A DNA stretch of 64,000 nucleotides from an uncultured Oscillospiraceae bacterium (GCA_947624985.1 CANQMO010000001.1:1-64000), one strand, 5' to 3'; shown: positions 20,006 through 32,195, counted from the stretch's first letter. Numbers and translations are program-made. Notes: generated by a model not told the origin, from the sequence alone.

Positions 20006-22267
20006 TTAAAGACTGTTGAGCGCTTGCAGCAGACCGTTCAGCACGTCCTCGCTGACGGCGCCGCCGCTGAAGCTGACCACATTGCGCAAGGGCATGTACT
20101 TGACCATGGCCGCGCCCATGTCGTCGGTGATGGCGGAGTCGCCGTCGCTGCCGCCTCCGCCGAACATCTGTCCCATGCCGTCCAGCAGCGGCTTCACCAC
20201 CTGCATGGCGGCGGGGTCGGACATGATGTCCATGAAAATGCTGTCCTTGGTGAAGTGCTTTTTGACCATCGCCGTGCCCGTCACATGGACCGTGCCGCGC
20301 ACATCGATGGCCCGGGAGGACTGGCCCACCTCGATGGTGAAATCGCCGGTCTCCACATACCAGTCGTGCAGCTCGTCGTTCCAGCAGGCGAAGGAACGCT
20401 TATCCAGCGTGAAGGTCACGTCGCGGCTCTCGCTCGGGGCGAGCTCCACCTTTTCAAAGCCCTTCAGCTCCCGCACGGGCCGCAGCGCCGTGCTGTCCAC
20501 GTCGCCCACATAAAGCTGCACCACGGTCTGGCCCCGGCGGCTGCCGGTGTTGGCGGCCTTGACCGTCACGGTCAGGGTGTCCCGGTCCGTGATGGCATCC
20601 GCGCTCAGGCGCAGGTCGGAATAGGCAAAGGTGGTGTAGGAAAGGCCGTGGCCGAAGGGGAACAGCACCGGCATATCCTTTTTGTCGTAGTACCGGTAAC
20701 CCACGAACACGCCCTCCCGGTACTCGGTCCGGTCGCCCTCGCCGCCGTAGTACAGGTAAGAGGGGTTGTCGGACAGCTTCACCGGGAACGACTCCGCCAG
20801 GTGTCCGGAGGGGTTCACCTGGCCGTACAGCACCCGCACGGTGGCAAGGCCCACGGCCTGGCCGCCCAGGTATGCCTCCAGCACGGCCTTTACCTTGTCC
20901 AGCCAGGGCATTTCCACGGGGGAGCCGTTGTGCAGCACCACCACCGTGTTGGGGTTGGCCGCCGCCACCGCCTCGATGAGCCGGTTCTGGCAGGCGGGCA
21001 TGGCCATGTCGGCGCGGTCGTAGCCCTCGGACTCGTAGGCGTCGGGCAGGCCCGCGAACACCACCGCCACCTTGGCGGCTCTGGCCGCCGCCACCGCCTG
21101 GGCGATGTTCTCGTCGGTGGCCTCGTCTCTGGCCACGTCGTAGCCCTGGGCGTAGGTGACCTTCAGGCCCAGGTCCTTGGCCGCCTCCAGAGCGGAGGTG
21201 GTCTTGAAGGAGTTGATGTGGCTGGAGCCGCCGCCCTGGTACCGAGGCTTTTGGGCAAACTCGCCGATGAACGCCACGTCGTCCGTCTCGCTGAGGGGCA
21301 GCACGCCCTCGTTTTTCAGCAGCACCATGCACTGCCCGGCGATGTCCGCCGACAGCAGATGGTCCGCCTCCTGGTCCCAGGGGGTGTCGGGCCGGGCGTT
21401 TTCCAGGTACCGGTAGTTGATGGTCAGTATCCGCTCCACGGCCTGGTCCAGCACCGCCTCGTCCAGTTCCCCGGAACGGACAGCCTGGACGATCTTTTTG
21501 TCGTTGACGCCGCCGGAGGAGGGCATTTCCAGATCCAGCCCCGCGGCCAGACCGGGCACCCGGTCGCTGACCGCTCCCCAGTCGCTCATCACGTAGCCGT
21601 CAAAGCCCCATTCCCCGCGCAGCACATCTGTCAGCAGCCAGTGGTTTTGGGAGGCGTATACGCCGTTTATCTTGTTGTAGGAGCACATGACGGTCCAGGG
21701 CCGGGCCTTTTTCACGGCGGTCTCAAAGGCGGGGAAGTATATCTCCCGCAGCGTCCGCTCGTCCGCGTCGGAACTGGAGCTCATGCGCCGGTGCTCCTGG
21801 TTGTTGGCGGCAAAGTGCTTGATGGAGACGCCCACGTTCCGGCTCTGGACGCCGTTGATGTAGGCCGCGGCCATCTCGCCCGCCAGGTAGGGGTCCTCGG
21901 ACAGGTACTCGAAGTTCCGCCCGCACAGAGGCGAGCGCTTGATGTTCACGGCGGGGCCCAGCACCACGCTCAGCTTCTCATGCTGGCAGCTGTCGCCGAT
22001 GGACTCGCCCATCCGGCGGATCAGGTCCCGGTCAAAGGACGCGGCGGTGGCGCAGGCCGCGGGCATGCACACGGCCTTGATACTGTCGTTGATACCCAGA
22101 TGGTCCCCCTGTTCGTCCTGCTTGCGCAGGCCGTGGGGGCCGTCGGACACCATCACGGCGGGCACGCCCAGCCGCTCCACAGGTTTCGTATGCCAGAAGT
22201 CCAGTCCGGAGCAGAGCCCGGCCTTTTCTTCCAGCGTCATCTCTTTTATCAACGCTTTGATATCCAT
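20006..22267 (-). CDS. GH3 beta-glucosidase (canonical domain order)
   Basis: 753 aa; SDGPHGLRKQ, RNFEYLSEDPYLAG, VMSDWGA nucleophile, then the alpha/beta sandwich and FnIII-like C-term. Confidence 0.93.
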   Translation of the reverse strand: MDIKALIKEMTLEEKAGLCSGLDFWHTKPVERLGVPAVMVSDGPHGLRKQDEQGDHLGINDSIKAVCMPAACATAASFDRDLIRRMGESIGDSCQHEKLSVVLGPAVNIKRSPLCGRNFEYLSEDPYLAGEMAAAYINGVQSRNVGVSIKHFAANNQEHRRMSSSSDADERTLREIYFPAFETAVKKARPWTVMCSYNKINGVYASQNHWLLTDVLRGEWGFDGYVMSDWGAVSDRVPGLAAGLDLEMPSSGGVNDKKIVQAVRSGELDEAVLDQAVERILTINYRYLENARPDTPWDQEADHLLSADIAGQCMVLLKNEGVLPLSETDDVAFIGEFAQKPRYQGGGSSHINSFKTTSALEAAKDLGLKVTYAQGYDVARDEATDENIAQAVAAARAAKVAVVFAGLPDAYESEGYDRADMAMPACQNRLIEAVAAANPNTVVVLHNGSPVEMPWLDKVKAVLEAYLGGQAVGLATVRVLYGQVNPSGHLAESFPVKLSDNPSYLYYGGEGDRTEYREGVFVGYRYYDKKDMPVLFPFGHGLSYTTFAYSDLRLSADAITDRDTLTVTVKAANTGSRRGQTVVQLYVGDVDSTALRPVRELKGFEKVELAPSESRDVTFTLDKRSFACWNDELHDWYVETGDFTIEVGQSSRAIDVRGTVHVTGTAMVKKHFTKDSIFMDIMSDPAAMQVVKPLLDGMGQMFGGGGSDGDSAITDDMGAAMVKYMPLRNVVSFSGGAVSEDVLNGLLQALNSL

Positions 22268-22293
22268 CGATCTGACTCCTTACTGCCGTGCGC

Positions 22294-23145
22294 TCAGGCG
22301 TGCAGATCCACGGTGGACAGGTCCCACTCCTCGTGGATCTTGGGCACGTCGCTGATAAGGCGTTTGGTATAGGCCGCCTGGGGGTGCAGTATCACCTCGT
22401 CCGCCTTGCCGTACTCCACGAACTTGCCGTGCTCCATGATGTACACGCTGTCGGAGATGTAGTAGGCAAGACCGATATCGTGGGTGATGAAGATGACGGT
22501 CATGCCGATCTCGTCACGCAGGTTGAGGAGCATGTCAAGGATGGTGGCCCGTGAGCAGGCATCCACCATGGAGGTGGGCTCGTCGGCCAGCAGGATCTTG
22601 GGCTTCAAAAGGAAGATACGCGCGATCATGAGCCGCTGCATTTGGCCGCCGGAGAGCTCAAAGGGATACTTGTTGGTAAGCTCCTTGAACTCCAGGTTCA
22701 CGAAGTGGCAGGCGTCGCTCATCATGTTGAACTTCTCCTGCTTGCTCAGGCCCTTGCCGCCCCGCATGTTGATGCAGTCCAGCAGCACGGTGTCGATCTT
22801 CTGGAAGGTGTTGAACGAGGAGAACGGGTCCTGGAATATGGCCTGAATGCCCTTCCAGTACTCCTTCTTCTTGTGGCCGGAGGAGATATCCCGGGGCTTG
22901 CCCTGGAAGAATATCTCGCCCTCCGTGGCGTTGGACAGGCCCAGCAGCATTTTGCTCAGCGTGGTCTTGCCGGAGCCGGACTCGCCCACGATGGACACGA
23001 ACTCGCCCTCGTGGAATTCAAAATCCACATGGTCCACGGCCACGGTCTTTTTGTCGCCGAAGCCGAAGACCTTGGTGACGCCCTTGCCGGACAGGCACAG
23101 CGGCGCGTTGGTGAAATCCTTCTGCACGCGGACCGGTTCATTCAT
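22294..23145 (-). CDS. ABC transporter ATP-binding protein (OppF/DppF-like)
   Basis: [41 protein letters not shown]. Confidence 0.92.
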   Translation of the reverse strand: MNEPVRVQKDFTNAPLCLSGKGVTKVFGFGDKKTVAVDHVDFEFHEGEFVSIVGESGSGKTTLSKMLLGLSNATEGEIFFQGKPRDISSGHKKKEYWKGIQAIFQDPFSSFNTFQKIDTVLLDCINMRGGKGLSKQEKFNMMSDACHFVNLEFKELTNKYPFELSGGQMQRLMIARIFLLKPKILLADEPTSMVDACSRATILDMLLNLRDEIGMTVIFITHDIGLAYYISDSVYIMEHGKFVEYGKADEVILHPQAAYTKRLISDVPKIHEEWDLSTVDLHA

Positions 23146-24145
23146 GGCTGTACACCTCCTTCAGTTCGTCAAGGCCCTTCAGGCAGCGGTACATACGCCC
23201 CTCCCCGAACGGCTTCTCCGGGATGGAGGTATAGCGGCAGTCGGCGGTGGCGTACTTGCAGCGCTCCGCGAAGCGGCAGCCGTCGGGGGGATTTTTCAGG
23301 TTGGGGGGCGCGCCGGGGATAGCCGCCAGCTTGTGGCCCCGGGTCCCCTCCTCGGGCACCAGGATGGAGCCCATCAGGCCGTGGGAATAGGGGTGTACGG
23401 GATCGAACACCATCTCCCGGGCCGTGCCCTTCTCCACGATCTGCCCGGCGTACATGACCATGATGTCGTCGGTCACGTTGTACAGAAGCGGCAGCTCATG
23501 GGTGATGAACAGCATGGATTTGACGTGGCCCTTCTCCATGAGTTCGCGCATCATCTTGATGACCAGCTTCTGGCTGGTCACGTCCAGCGCGGAGGAGGGC
23601 TCGTCGGCGATGAGCACCTTGGGGTTCAAAATGGTGGACACGGCGATGACCGTGCGCTGCTTCATGCCACCGGACAGCTCCACCGCGTGCTTATCCAGCG
23701 CGTCCAGAGGCAGGCCCACCTCGGCGAAGCGGGCCTCCGCCATCTCCCGGATCTCCTTTTTCGTCTTTTTCGGGTCGTGGGCGTGGATCACGTCCTCCAA
23801 AAACCGGATGATCTTCTGGGTGGGGTTCAGGGCGTTCATGGCCGCCTGGGGGATGTAGGCGATCTCGCTGCCCAGAATGGTCTTGCGGACCGTGTCCGGG
23901 TCCATGCCGGAGATGTTCTGGCCGTCGATGATGATGTCCCCGCTCATATAGTGCAGAGGCGGGAAGTAGTAGCCCATCATGGACAGGGCCAGGGTGGACT
24001 TGCCGCAGCCGGACTCGCCGGCGATCCCCAGGCTCTTGCCCTCTTCAATGGTGAAGGAGACGCCGTCCACCGCGTACACGTCCTCGTGGAAGCGGGTGAC
24101 ATACTTGGTCTTGAGGTTCCTGACCTCTAACATAACTTTTCCCAT
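23138..24145 (-). CDS. ABC transporter ATP-binding protein (OppD/DppD-like)
   Basis: [32 protein letters not shown], oligopeptide-type C-term [10 protein letters not shown]. Confidence 0.93.
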   Translation of the reverse strand: MGKVMLEVRNLKTKYVTRFHEDVYAVDGVSFTIEEGKSLGIAGESGCGKSTLALSMMGYYFPPLHYMSGDIIIDGQNISGMDPDTVRKTILGSEIAYIPQAAMNALNPTQKIIRFLEDVIHAHDPKKTKKEIREMAEARFAEVGLPLDALDKHAVELSGGMKQRTVIAVSTILNPKVLIADEPSSALDVTSQKLVIKMMRELMEKGHVKSMLFITHELPLLYNVTDDIMVMYAGQIVEKGTAREMVFDPVHPYSHGLMGSILVPEEGTRGHKLAAIPGAPPNLKNPPDGCRFAERCKYATADCRYTSIPEKPFGEGRMYRCLKGLDELKEVYSHE

Positions 24146-24155
24146 AGCAGCCTCC

Positions 24156-25403
<1,248 letters not shown>

Positions 25404-25417
25404 CGCGCATCCCTCCC

Positions 25418-26422
25418 TTATTCAAACTGGGCAGCCTTGACCCGGGGGTCAATGAAGCCATAGATGATATCCAGCAGGAACGTGACAATCAGCACCATGA
25501 CGGTGATGATCAGGGTCGTGGCGGAGATCAGCGGATAGTCCGCCGCCGTGACCGCCGAGTACATGGTGCTGCCAAGGCCCGGGTAGGAGAAGATGATCTC
25601 CGCCACCAGGGCGCCGCCCACCATGGTGCCGATGCTCAGCGCCAGGCCGGTGACCTGGGGGAGCATGGCGTTGCGGAACACGTAGCCCACGATCTTCCGG
25701 TCCTTGATACCCAGGAACCGGGAGTATTTCACATAGTCCGCGTTCAGCTCATAGATGGACATGGAGCGCATGCCCACGGCCTGGCCGCCGATGGAGACCA
25801 GCACGATGGACCAGAACGGGAGCTGGTAGTGGCTGATGACCGATTTGATGAAGTCCCAGCTCAGATGCGGTATCATGTCGAAGGCGTAGCCGCCCGCGGT
25901 GGGGGCCACCTTCAGATACACGCCGAAGACCACCAGCAGCACCACCGCCATGCCGAAGGCGGGCACGTTGCTGAGAAACAGCGACACGGGCAGCAGGACC
26001 TTATCAAATCCCTTTCGTATGTAGGCCGCCAGGGCGCCTAACAGGTTACCCAGCAGCCACCCCACCAGGATCGCCGGCAGCTGGAGCGCGATGGTCCAGC
26101 CGATGGCGCTGCCGATGATGTCGCTCACGGAGCGGGGATACTGGCTGAAAGACAGTCCGAAGTTGCCATGGATGGCGTTTTTGCAGAATTTCAGGAATTG
26201 CTGGTGCATGGGCAGGTTCGTTCCGAACTCCTCCTGGTAGCGCTCGTATATCTGCGCCACCGCCTTGGCGTCGGTGTTGCCGCCGGCGATACGGCCGGTG
26301 ATGGCCGCCACAGGGTCCGCCGGCATGAGCCGGGGCAGGATGAAATTCAGGACGACTGCCGCGATAAAGGTAAGGATGAACCAGAATATTTTTTTGCCGA
26401 AATACTTCCTGTAACCCTTCAC
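25418..26422 (-). CDS. ABC transporter permease (OppB-like)
   Basis: From a GTG start [49 protein letters not shown]. The ORF-track start is further upstream. Confidence 0.88.
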   Translation of the reverse strand: MKGYRKYFGKKIFWFILTFIAAVVLNFILPRLMPADPVAAITGRIAGGNTDAKAVAQIYERYQEEFGTNLPMHQQFLKFCKNAIHGNFGLSFSQYPRSVSDIIGSAIGWTIALQLPAILVGWLLGNLLGALAAYIRKGFDKVLLPVSLFLSNVPAFGMAVVLLVVFGVYLKVAPTAGGYAFDMIPHLSWDFIKSVISHYQLPFWSIVLVSIGGQAVGMRSMSIYELNADYVKYSRFLGIKDRKIVGYVFRNAMLPQVTGLALSIGTMVGGALVAEIIFSYPGLGSTMYSAVTAADYPLISATTLIITVMVLIVTFLLDIIYGFIDPRVKAAQFE

Positions 26423-26462
26423 GAGTCTTCCCCCTTTCTCATATCCTCTTTCTTTAAAAGAA

Positions 26463-26494
26463 GCGGCCATGCTCCTTAGGGGGAGCATGGCCGC
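26463..26494 (-). terminator. Attenuating stem-loop between SBP and first permease gene
   Basis: Perfect 13-bp GCGGCCATGCTCC/GGAGCATGGCCGC right after the SBP stop, followed on the minus strand by TTCTTTT. Confidence 0.75.
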
Positions 26495-26507
26495 CGAAAG
26501 TTACATA

Positions 26508-28340
26508 TCAGCCGACCAGCTCAAGGTTGTACAGCGCGGCAATGCCGAAGCCGTCGGTGCAGTCAGCGGGAGGAACAAGGACCTCAGAACCGTCAGCCAT
26601 GGTGTAGGTCTGGCCCTCATAGGGGTAGTTGGTCCAGACGGACTCGTTCACAGCGTGGAACACGCTGGGACGATACATCAGCGAGAAGCTGGGGACCTCG
26701 GTCAGATAGATCTCGGTCAGCTGCGTGTACAGATCCTTCAGCTCCGCCTCGTCGGTGGTCAGGGGGATCTTCTTAATCAGCGCGTCGGCCTCTTCATTCA
26801 CATACTGGCCCCAGTTGCCGGACCAGTTGTTCTGGATGCCCACATAGTCCATGCCCATGAACTGGTTCACACGGGTCCAGGGGTTGGAGGGAGTGGAGGC
26901 GTCGGGAGACCACATGAAGATGGCATACTCGGTCTGATCGGGGTCTACGAACACGGTCTGATAGATGGAGTACTCGGGATAGAGAGTGGTAATCTCGATG
27001 CCGATCTCCTTGCCGGCCGCGGCGACCTGCTCCATGGAGGCCTGCCAGTCGGTCCAGCCGTTGGGGCAGACAGCGTTCAGGGAGATGTTCTCGCCGTTGT
27101 ACTCGCGGATGCCGTCGCCGTCGGTGTCGACCAGGCCGGCCTCATCCAGCAGAGCATTGGCGCCCTCGATGTCGTTGCCGGCCCACTGCAGATCGGCCAC
27201 GGCGTCGTGGTCATACAGGGCCTGCTCGCCGTCGGTGGGGTTCATCAGAGAACGAGGCACGTCGGCGAAGGAGGGGGACTGGTTGGTCATAGCGTTGGCG
27301 ATGATGGAGTCATAATCAACAGCCATGGCGATGGCCTTGCGCAGAGCGGCGTTGTCGGCGATCACGGGGATGTTCATGTTGTACCAGGCGGTGGGCATGG
27401 TCAGGCACACGCCGTAGGGAGCCTCTTCATAGTAGGTGGAGATGGGCAGGCCGTCCTCCAGCCACAGGTCCTGCACGTTGCCGATGAACTGCTGGCACAC
27501 GTCCACTTCGCCCTCTTTCAGAGCGACCTCACCGGCGGGGTTGTCGGCGTAGATGGTGTGGGCGATGTACTTGGGAACAGGCAGCTTGCCCCACATGGAG
27601 GCGTCCTGGCCCCAGTAGTTGTCGTCACGGATGAACACGACCTTCTGGTCGTCGTCGAAGTAGCGGGTGTAAGGGCCGGTGTAGGGCACTTCCAGCTCGC
27701 CGTTATCGTCCAGGCCGTCGTCGTTCAGGATGGCGGTGGCGTCGCCCTCGCAAGCCTCATAGACCTGGTCGATCCAGTCGGCGTTGGCGATGACGCACAG
27801 CTCCAGGAAGTCAAGGATCTTCAGGGGGTTGACAGGCTGGCCGGCGTCATTCAGCTTGGCGTTGATGGTAACGCTCTTGCCCTCGCCCTCGATGGACTCG
27901 ATGAAGGGGCCATAGCTGGAGCCGGTGCCGTTGGCGATCTCTACACTGATGTCGAAGGTGCGGATCACGTCGGCGGCGGTCACGTCGGAGCCGTCGTTCC
28001 ACTTGGCGGCGTCCTTGATGGTGAAGGTAAGCTGGGTCATGTCGTCGTTCCAAGCGTAGTCGTCGTTGGCCAGCAGGCCGTACAGCTTGCCGTCCAGCAC
28101 GTTCCACATGTACAGGGTCTCGAACATGATCTCACGCTGACCAGCGCCGGCCGCGATGGCCATGGCGTTGTTCTGGTTGGTGCCGATCGGGTTCCAGCTG
28201 TTGACGGTGCCCCACTGCTGGCCGGCGAAGTACAGGGTCTCTTCCCGGGGCAGCACGACGTCGCCCTCAGCGGCGAACGCGGTGACCGACAGTCCCAGGA
28301 CCATGATCACAGCGAGCGCCAGTGCGATGAGCTTCTTCAT
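26508..28340 (-). CDS. Family 5 extracellular solute-binding protein (Opp-type; oligosaccharide ligand inferred)
   Basis: Signal peptide MKKLIALALAVIMVLGLSVTAFA; TFTIKDAAKWNDGSDVTAADVIRTF. Confidence 0.9.
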   Translation of the reverse strand: MKKLIALALAVIMVLGLSVTAFAAEGDVVLPREETLYFAGQQWGTVNSWNPIGTNQNNAMAIAAGAGQREIMFETLYMWNVLDGKLYGLLANDDYAWNDDMTQLTFTIKDAAKWNDGSDVTAADVIRTFDISVEIANGTGSSYGPFIESIEGEGKSVTINAKLNDAGQPVNPLKILDFLELCVIANADWIDQVYEACEGDATAILNDDGLDDNGELEVPYTGPYTRYFDDDQKVVFIRDDNYWGQDASMWGKLPVPKYIAHTIYADNPAGEVALKEGEVDVCQQFIGNVQDLWLEDGLPISTYYEEAPYGVCLTMPTAWYNMNIPVIADNAALRKAIAMAVDYDSIIANAMTNQSPSFADVPRSLMNPTDGEQALYDHDAVADLQWAGNDIEGANALLDEAGLVDTDGDGIREYNGENISLNAVCPNGWTDWQASMEQVAAAGKEIGIEITTLYPEYSIYQTVFVDPDQTEYAIFMWSPDASTPSNPWTRVNQFMGMDYVGIQNNWSGNWGQYVNEEADALIKKIPLTTDEAELKDLYTQLTEIYLTEVPSFSLMYRPSVFHAVNESVWTNYPYEGQTYTMADGSEVLVPPADCTDGFGIAALYNLELVG

Positions 28341-28407
28341 TGTTTTTCCTCCTTGATTTTTTAGTCTTATTTTTAGCCTCCGAAAAGGCCAGGACTACAA
28401 AACACAT

Positions 28408-28453
28408 CATGGGATGGTACCCATCCCATGCGAAAACGGGTACCCGTTTTCGC
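28408..28453. promoter_or_regulatory. Two abutting palindromes: candidate LacI-family operator and/or terminator
   Basis: CATGGGATGG-tac-CCATCCCATG (28408-28430) and perfect 24-nt palindrome GCGAAAACGGGTACCCGTTTTCGC (28430-28453) between the LacI stop and the SBP start. Confidence 0.7.
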
Positions 28454-28468
28454 GCCGTTTTATAAACT

Positions 28469-29518
28469 TTACAGCCGCCTCACCGTCTCCCCCGGCAGCA
28501 GCTGCCCCGGGATCACGATCCGGCCCGGCAGATACGTCCTGCCCTCGCTGACGGCCCTGGCCAGCTCCTCCGCCGCCCGGACCCCCATCAGGTCCGCCTG
28601 CTGGCGCAGGGTGGTCAGCTTCGGCCGCAGCTGCTGGCCCAGAAAAATGCCGTCATAGCCCACGGCGGACACGTCCTCCGGCACCGACAGGCCCATCTCC
28701 TCGATGGCCTGCAGGCCGCCCAGGTAAGAGATGTCGTCCGGGTAGAAGATACAGGTGGGCCGGTCGCGCAGGGCCATAAGCTCCCGCGTGGCCGCCGCCG
28801 AGGCGGCGGGGTCGTGGAACACGCCCGGGACCAGATATCCCTCCGGCACCGGCAGGCCCAGTTCCGCGCAGACCCGGCAAAAAGCCGCGACCCGGACCCG
28901 GGTCACCACGGTGGTCTCCCCGTGGATGAACGCGATCTTCCTGTGGCCCATTGCGTATACATAGCTCACCAGGTCCCGCATGCCCTGCACGTTGTCGCTC
29001 ATGACGCAGCCGCAGCCGTTGAACTCGTGGTCCACCGTCACGGTGGGGATGCCACTGTCCACCAGCTCCCGGATCGGCGGGTCCGCGTCCGGGATCGTGA
29101 TCACCGCCACGCCGTCGTAGTTGCGGTAGCGGGCGTGCTCGGCATAGGTATAATCCCTGTCCCCCAAGCGGGTGCCGATGAAAGAGATGTCGTAGCCCAA
29201 TTCCTCGGACCGGCGCTGAAAGCCGTTGAGCACCAGAGAGAAAAACTCGTGGGCCAGGCCCGTCCGGGACCCCTCCCGGAACAGTACGCCGAAATTATAT
29301 GTACGGGCCGTCTTCAGGGCCCGGGCGGCGGCGTTGGGGATGTATCCCATCTCCTCGGCGGCGGCCCGTATCCGGCACATCATCTCGTGGCCCACATCCG
29401 GCGCGCCGTTCAGCGCCTTGCTCACCGTCGCCGGGGAGCAACCGCATTGCCGCGCTATGGCTTTGATCGTGACCACAGATATACCTACCCTCCGGCAAAA
29501 ACGATTTCGTAAGCTCAT
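28469..29518 (-). CDS. LacI-family transcriptional regulator
   Basis: VTIKAIARQCGCSPATVSKALNGAPDVG HTH plus a periplasmic-binding-like domain; true start is probably the internal GTG before TIKAIA. Confidence 0.93.
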   Translation of the reverse strand: MSLRNRFCRRVGISVVTIKAIARQCGCSPATVSKALNGAPDVGHEMMCRIRAAAEEMGYIPNAAARALKTARTYNFGVLFREGSRTGLAHEFFSLVLNGFQRRSEELGYDISFIGTRLGDRDYTYAEHARYRNYDGVAVITIPDADPPIRELVDSGIPTVTVDHEFNGCGCVMSDNVQGMRDLVSYVYAMGHRKIAFIHGETTVVTRVRVAAFCRVCAELGLPVPEGYLVPGVFHDPAASAAATRELMALRDRPTCIFYPDDISYLGGLQAIEEMGLSVPEDVSAVGYDGIFLGQQLRPKLTTLRQQADLMGVRAAEELARAVSEGRTYLPGRIVIPGQLLPGETVRRL

Positions 29519-29655
29519 TATAACCCCCGTCTAACACATTGTCAATACGCTCAAAACCATCAAATTTTATGTGTCTATTTTGCGCAATTTGCCCACCGCC
29601 CAGAACGGGCGTCGAAAAAGTTCCCAATTTCTTCCGGTCCCACCCGGGAAGATTG

Positions 29656-29684
29656 TTGACATTGCCCATGGGATAATCTATACT
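29656..29684 (+). promoter_or_regulatory. Sigma-A promoter for the beta-mannosidase operon
   Basis: TTGACA-17 nt-TATACT. Confidence 0.85.
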
Positions 29685-29708
29685 GCTCTCACAATACTCT
29701 ATGGATTG

Positions 29709-29722
29709 CGAAAACGTTTTCG
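29709..29722. promoter_or_regulatory. LacI-family (or cre-like) operator
   Basis: Perfect palindrome CGAAAACGTTTTCG just downstream of the predicted +1 of the 29656 promoter. Confidence 0.8.
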
Positions 29723-29732
29723 GAGGTTTGCC

Positions 29733-32168
29733 ATGAAGACTGTCTCTCTGAACGGCCCCTGGACGCTGGACTGCGGCCAGGCGGGCTTTTCCGCGGTACC
29801 GGCCCAGGTCCCCGGCTCCGTGTACAACGATCTGCTCACCGCCGGGCTCATCCCCGATCCCTTCTACCGGGACAATGAGAACGAGGCCCTGAAGCTGATG
29901 GACTTCGACTGGACATACAGCCGCCGCTTCTCCGTGGACGGGGCGCTGCTGGCCTGCGACCGGGTGTACCTGCGCTGCGAGGGGCTGGACACCCTGGCCT
30001 CCGTCACGGTGAACGGCCGGGCGGCCGGCCGGGCCGACAACATGCACCGGACCTGGGAGTTCGACGTAAAGCGTCTGCTCCGCCCGGGGGAGAACCACAT
30101 CTCCGTCACCTTCGCCTCCCCCACCAGATACATAAAGCGTGCCTACGCCAAAAGCCGGGCGGACGGCTCCTCCGACGCCATGGTAGGCTTCCCCCATCTG
30201 CGCAAGGCCCACTGCATGTTCGGCTGGGACTGGGGCCCCCGGCTGCCGGACGCGGGCATTTGGCGGGACATCGCCCTTGCGGGCGTGGACACCGCCCGCA
30301 TTCGGGACGTGCAGGTGCTCCAGCACCACAAAAACGGCGCCGTGACTTTGGAGGTCGTCACGAATCTGACCCACATCACCCGGGGCAAGACCGCCGTGGC
30401 CGTGACGGTGACGGCCCCGAACGGGACGGCGCTGACCGCCGAAGGGGAACATTGCGCCATTCCCGTGCCCGACCCCCAGCTCTGGTGGCCGGCGGGCTTG
30501 GGCGGCCAGCCCCTGTACACGGTCCATGTGGCCCTGACCGGGGACAAGGGCGAGCTGGACGCATGGGAAAAGCGCGTCGGTCTGCGGACCATGACGGTGA
30601 CCCGCCGGAAGGACCGGTGGGGGGAGAGCTTCAGCCACTGCGTCAACGGGGTGGACGTGTTCGCCATGGGCGCGGACTATATCCCCGAGGACAATCTGCT
30701 GCCCCGGGTGACCCCTGAGCGGACCCGGCGGCTTTTAGAGGACGCCCGGGCCGCCAATATGAACTGTATCCGGGTCTGGGGCGGCGGCCACTACCCCTCC
30801 GACGCCTTTTATGACGCCTGCGACGAGCTGGGCCTGCTGGTGTGGCAGGACTTCATGTTCGCCTGCGCGGTGTATGACCTGACGGAGGCGTTCGAGGCCA
30901 ACATCACCGCCGAGTTCGTGGACAACATCCGCCGGCTGCGCTCCCACCCCTCCCTGGCTCTCTGGTGCGGAAACAACGAGATGGAGCAGTTCGTGGCCGT
31001 GGGCGAGTGGGTGTCCAGCTGCAAGCAGAAGGCGGACTACATCAAGATGTACGAGTACATCATCCCCAAGGTGCTCAAGGCCGAGGACCCCCAGGCATTT
31101 TACTGGCCCGCCAGCCCCAGCAGCGGCGGCAGCTTCGACGCGCCCCAGGACCCGGACCGGGGGGACGTGCACTACTGGGACGTGTGGCATGGCTTAAAAC
31201 CCTTCACCGATTACCGCAACTACCCGTTCCGCTATGTGTCCGAGTTCGGCTTCCAGTCCTTCCCCTGCATGGCCACCATCGAGAGCTTCACGGCCCCGGA
31301 GGATCGGAACGTGTTCTCCTACGTCATGGAGAAGCACCAGCGCAACGCCTCCGCCAACGGGCGGATCGTGTCGTACCTGTCGCAGATGTATCTGTACCCC
31401 TCCGATCTGGACGGACTGGTGTACGCCTCCCAGCTTTTGCAGGCCCAGGCCATGCAGTACGGCGTGGAGCACTGGCGGCGCAACCGGGGCCGGTGCATGG
31501 GCGCGGTGATATGGCAGCTGAACGACTGCTGGCCCGTGGCAAGCTGGTCCAGTATCGACTACTACGGCCGGTGGAAGGCCCTGCACTACTACGCCAGGCG
31601 GTTTTTCGCGCCGGTCCTCATCTCCTGCCACGAGGAGGGCGTCCTCAGCCAGGACACCAACGTGAACGCCGAGCGGCTCCGTCCGCTGAAAAAGTCCGCC
31701 CGGCTGAACGTGTCCAATGAGACCCCGGCCCCCTTCGCCGGTACGGCAAAATGGTCCCTGCGGCGGCCGGACGGCTCCGTCATAGAGCAGGGCGCCTTCG
31801 ATGTGAATGTGCCCGCCCTCTCGGCGGTGTGGCTGCCGGAACAGGACTTCTCCAGCCAGGACACCTACGGCTGCTACTACGCCTATGAATTGGCGGACAC
31901 CGCCGGCGGCACGGTGGGCCAGGGCACGGTGCTTTTCTGCGCGCCCAAGCACTTCCGGTTCGCCGACCCGGGGCTGGAGGCCCATATCGACGGGGACGAG
32001 GTGGTGGTGAGCGCCCGGGCCTACGCCCGCAACGTGGAATTGCGGTGCGGCCCGGACACGGTGCTGGACGACAACTATTTCGACATGAACGGCGGCACAC
32101 GCCGGGTGAAGATACTCCGGGGCGAGCCCCGGGACGTGACCGCCCGCAGCGTGTACGATATCCGCTGA
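29733..32168 (+). CDS. GH2 beta-mannosidase
   Basis: MKTVSLNGPWTLDCGQ...FGWDWGPRLPDAGIWRDI; RVWGGGHYPSDAFYDACDELGLLVWQDFMFACAVYD; WCGNNEME. Confidence 0.93.
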   Translation: MKTVSLNGPWTLDCGQAGFSAVPAQVPGSVYNDLLTAGLIPDPFYRDNENEALKLMDFDWTYSRRFSVDGALLACDRVYLRCEGLDTLASVTVNGRAAGRADNMHRTWEFDVKRLLRPGENHISVTFASPTRYIKRAYAKSRADGSSDAMVGFPHLRKAHCMFGWDWGPRLPDAGIWRDIALAGVDTARIRDVQVLQHHKNGAVTLEVVTNLTHITRGKTAVAVTVTAPNGTALTAEGEHCAIPVPDPQLWWPAGLGGQPLYTVHVALTGDKGELDAWEKRVGLRTMTVTRRKDRWGESFSHCVNGVDVFAMGADYIPEDNLLPRVTPERTRRLLEDARAANMNCIRVWGGGHYPSDAFYDACDELGLLVWQDFMFACAVYDLTEAFEANITAEFVDNIRRLRSHPSLALWCGNNEMEQFVAVGEWVSSCKQKADYIKMYEYIIPKVLKAEDPQAFYWPASPSSGGSFDAPQDPDRGDVHYWDVWHGLKPFTDYRNYPFRYVSEFGFQSFPCMATIESFTAPEDRNVFSYVMEKHQRNASANGRIVSYLSQMYLYPSDLDGLVYASQLLQAQAMQYGVEHWRRNRGRCMGAVIWQLNDCWPVASWSSIDYYGRWKALHYYARRFFAPVLISCHEEGVLSQDTNVNAERLRPLKKSARLNVSNETPAPFAGTAKWSLRRPDGSVIEQGAFDVNVPALSAVWLPEQDFSSQDTYGCYYAYELADTAGGTVGQGTVLFCAPKHFRFADPGLEAHIDGDEVVVSARAYARNVELRCGPDTVLDDNYFDMNGGTRRVKILRGEPRDVTARSVYDIR

Positions 32169-32195
32169 CACGATATATTTTATGAGGTGACGGCT

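Noticed and set aside
19136-22372. 1078-aa plus-strand ORF
   Set aside because: Antisense shadow of the GH94 and GH3 genes in GC-rich DNA; composition dominated by V/H/G/A/R/Q with no domain motif.
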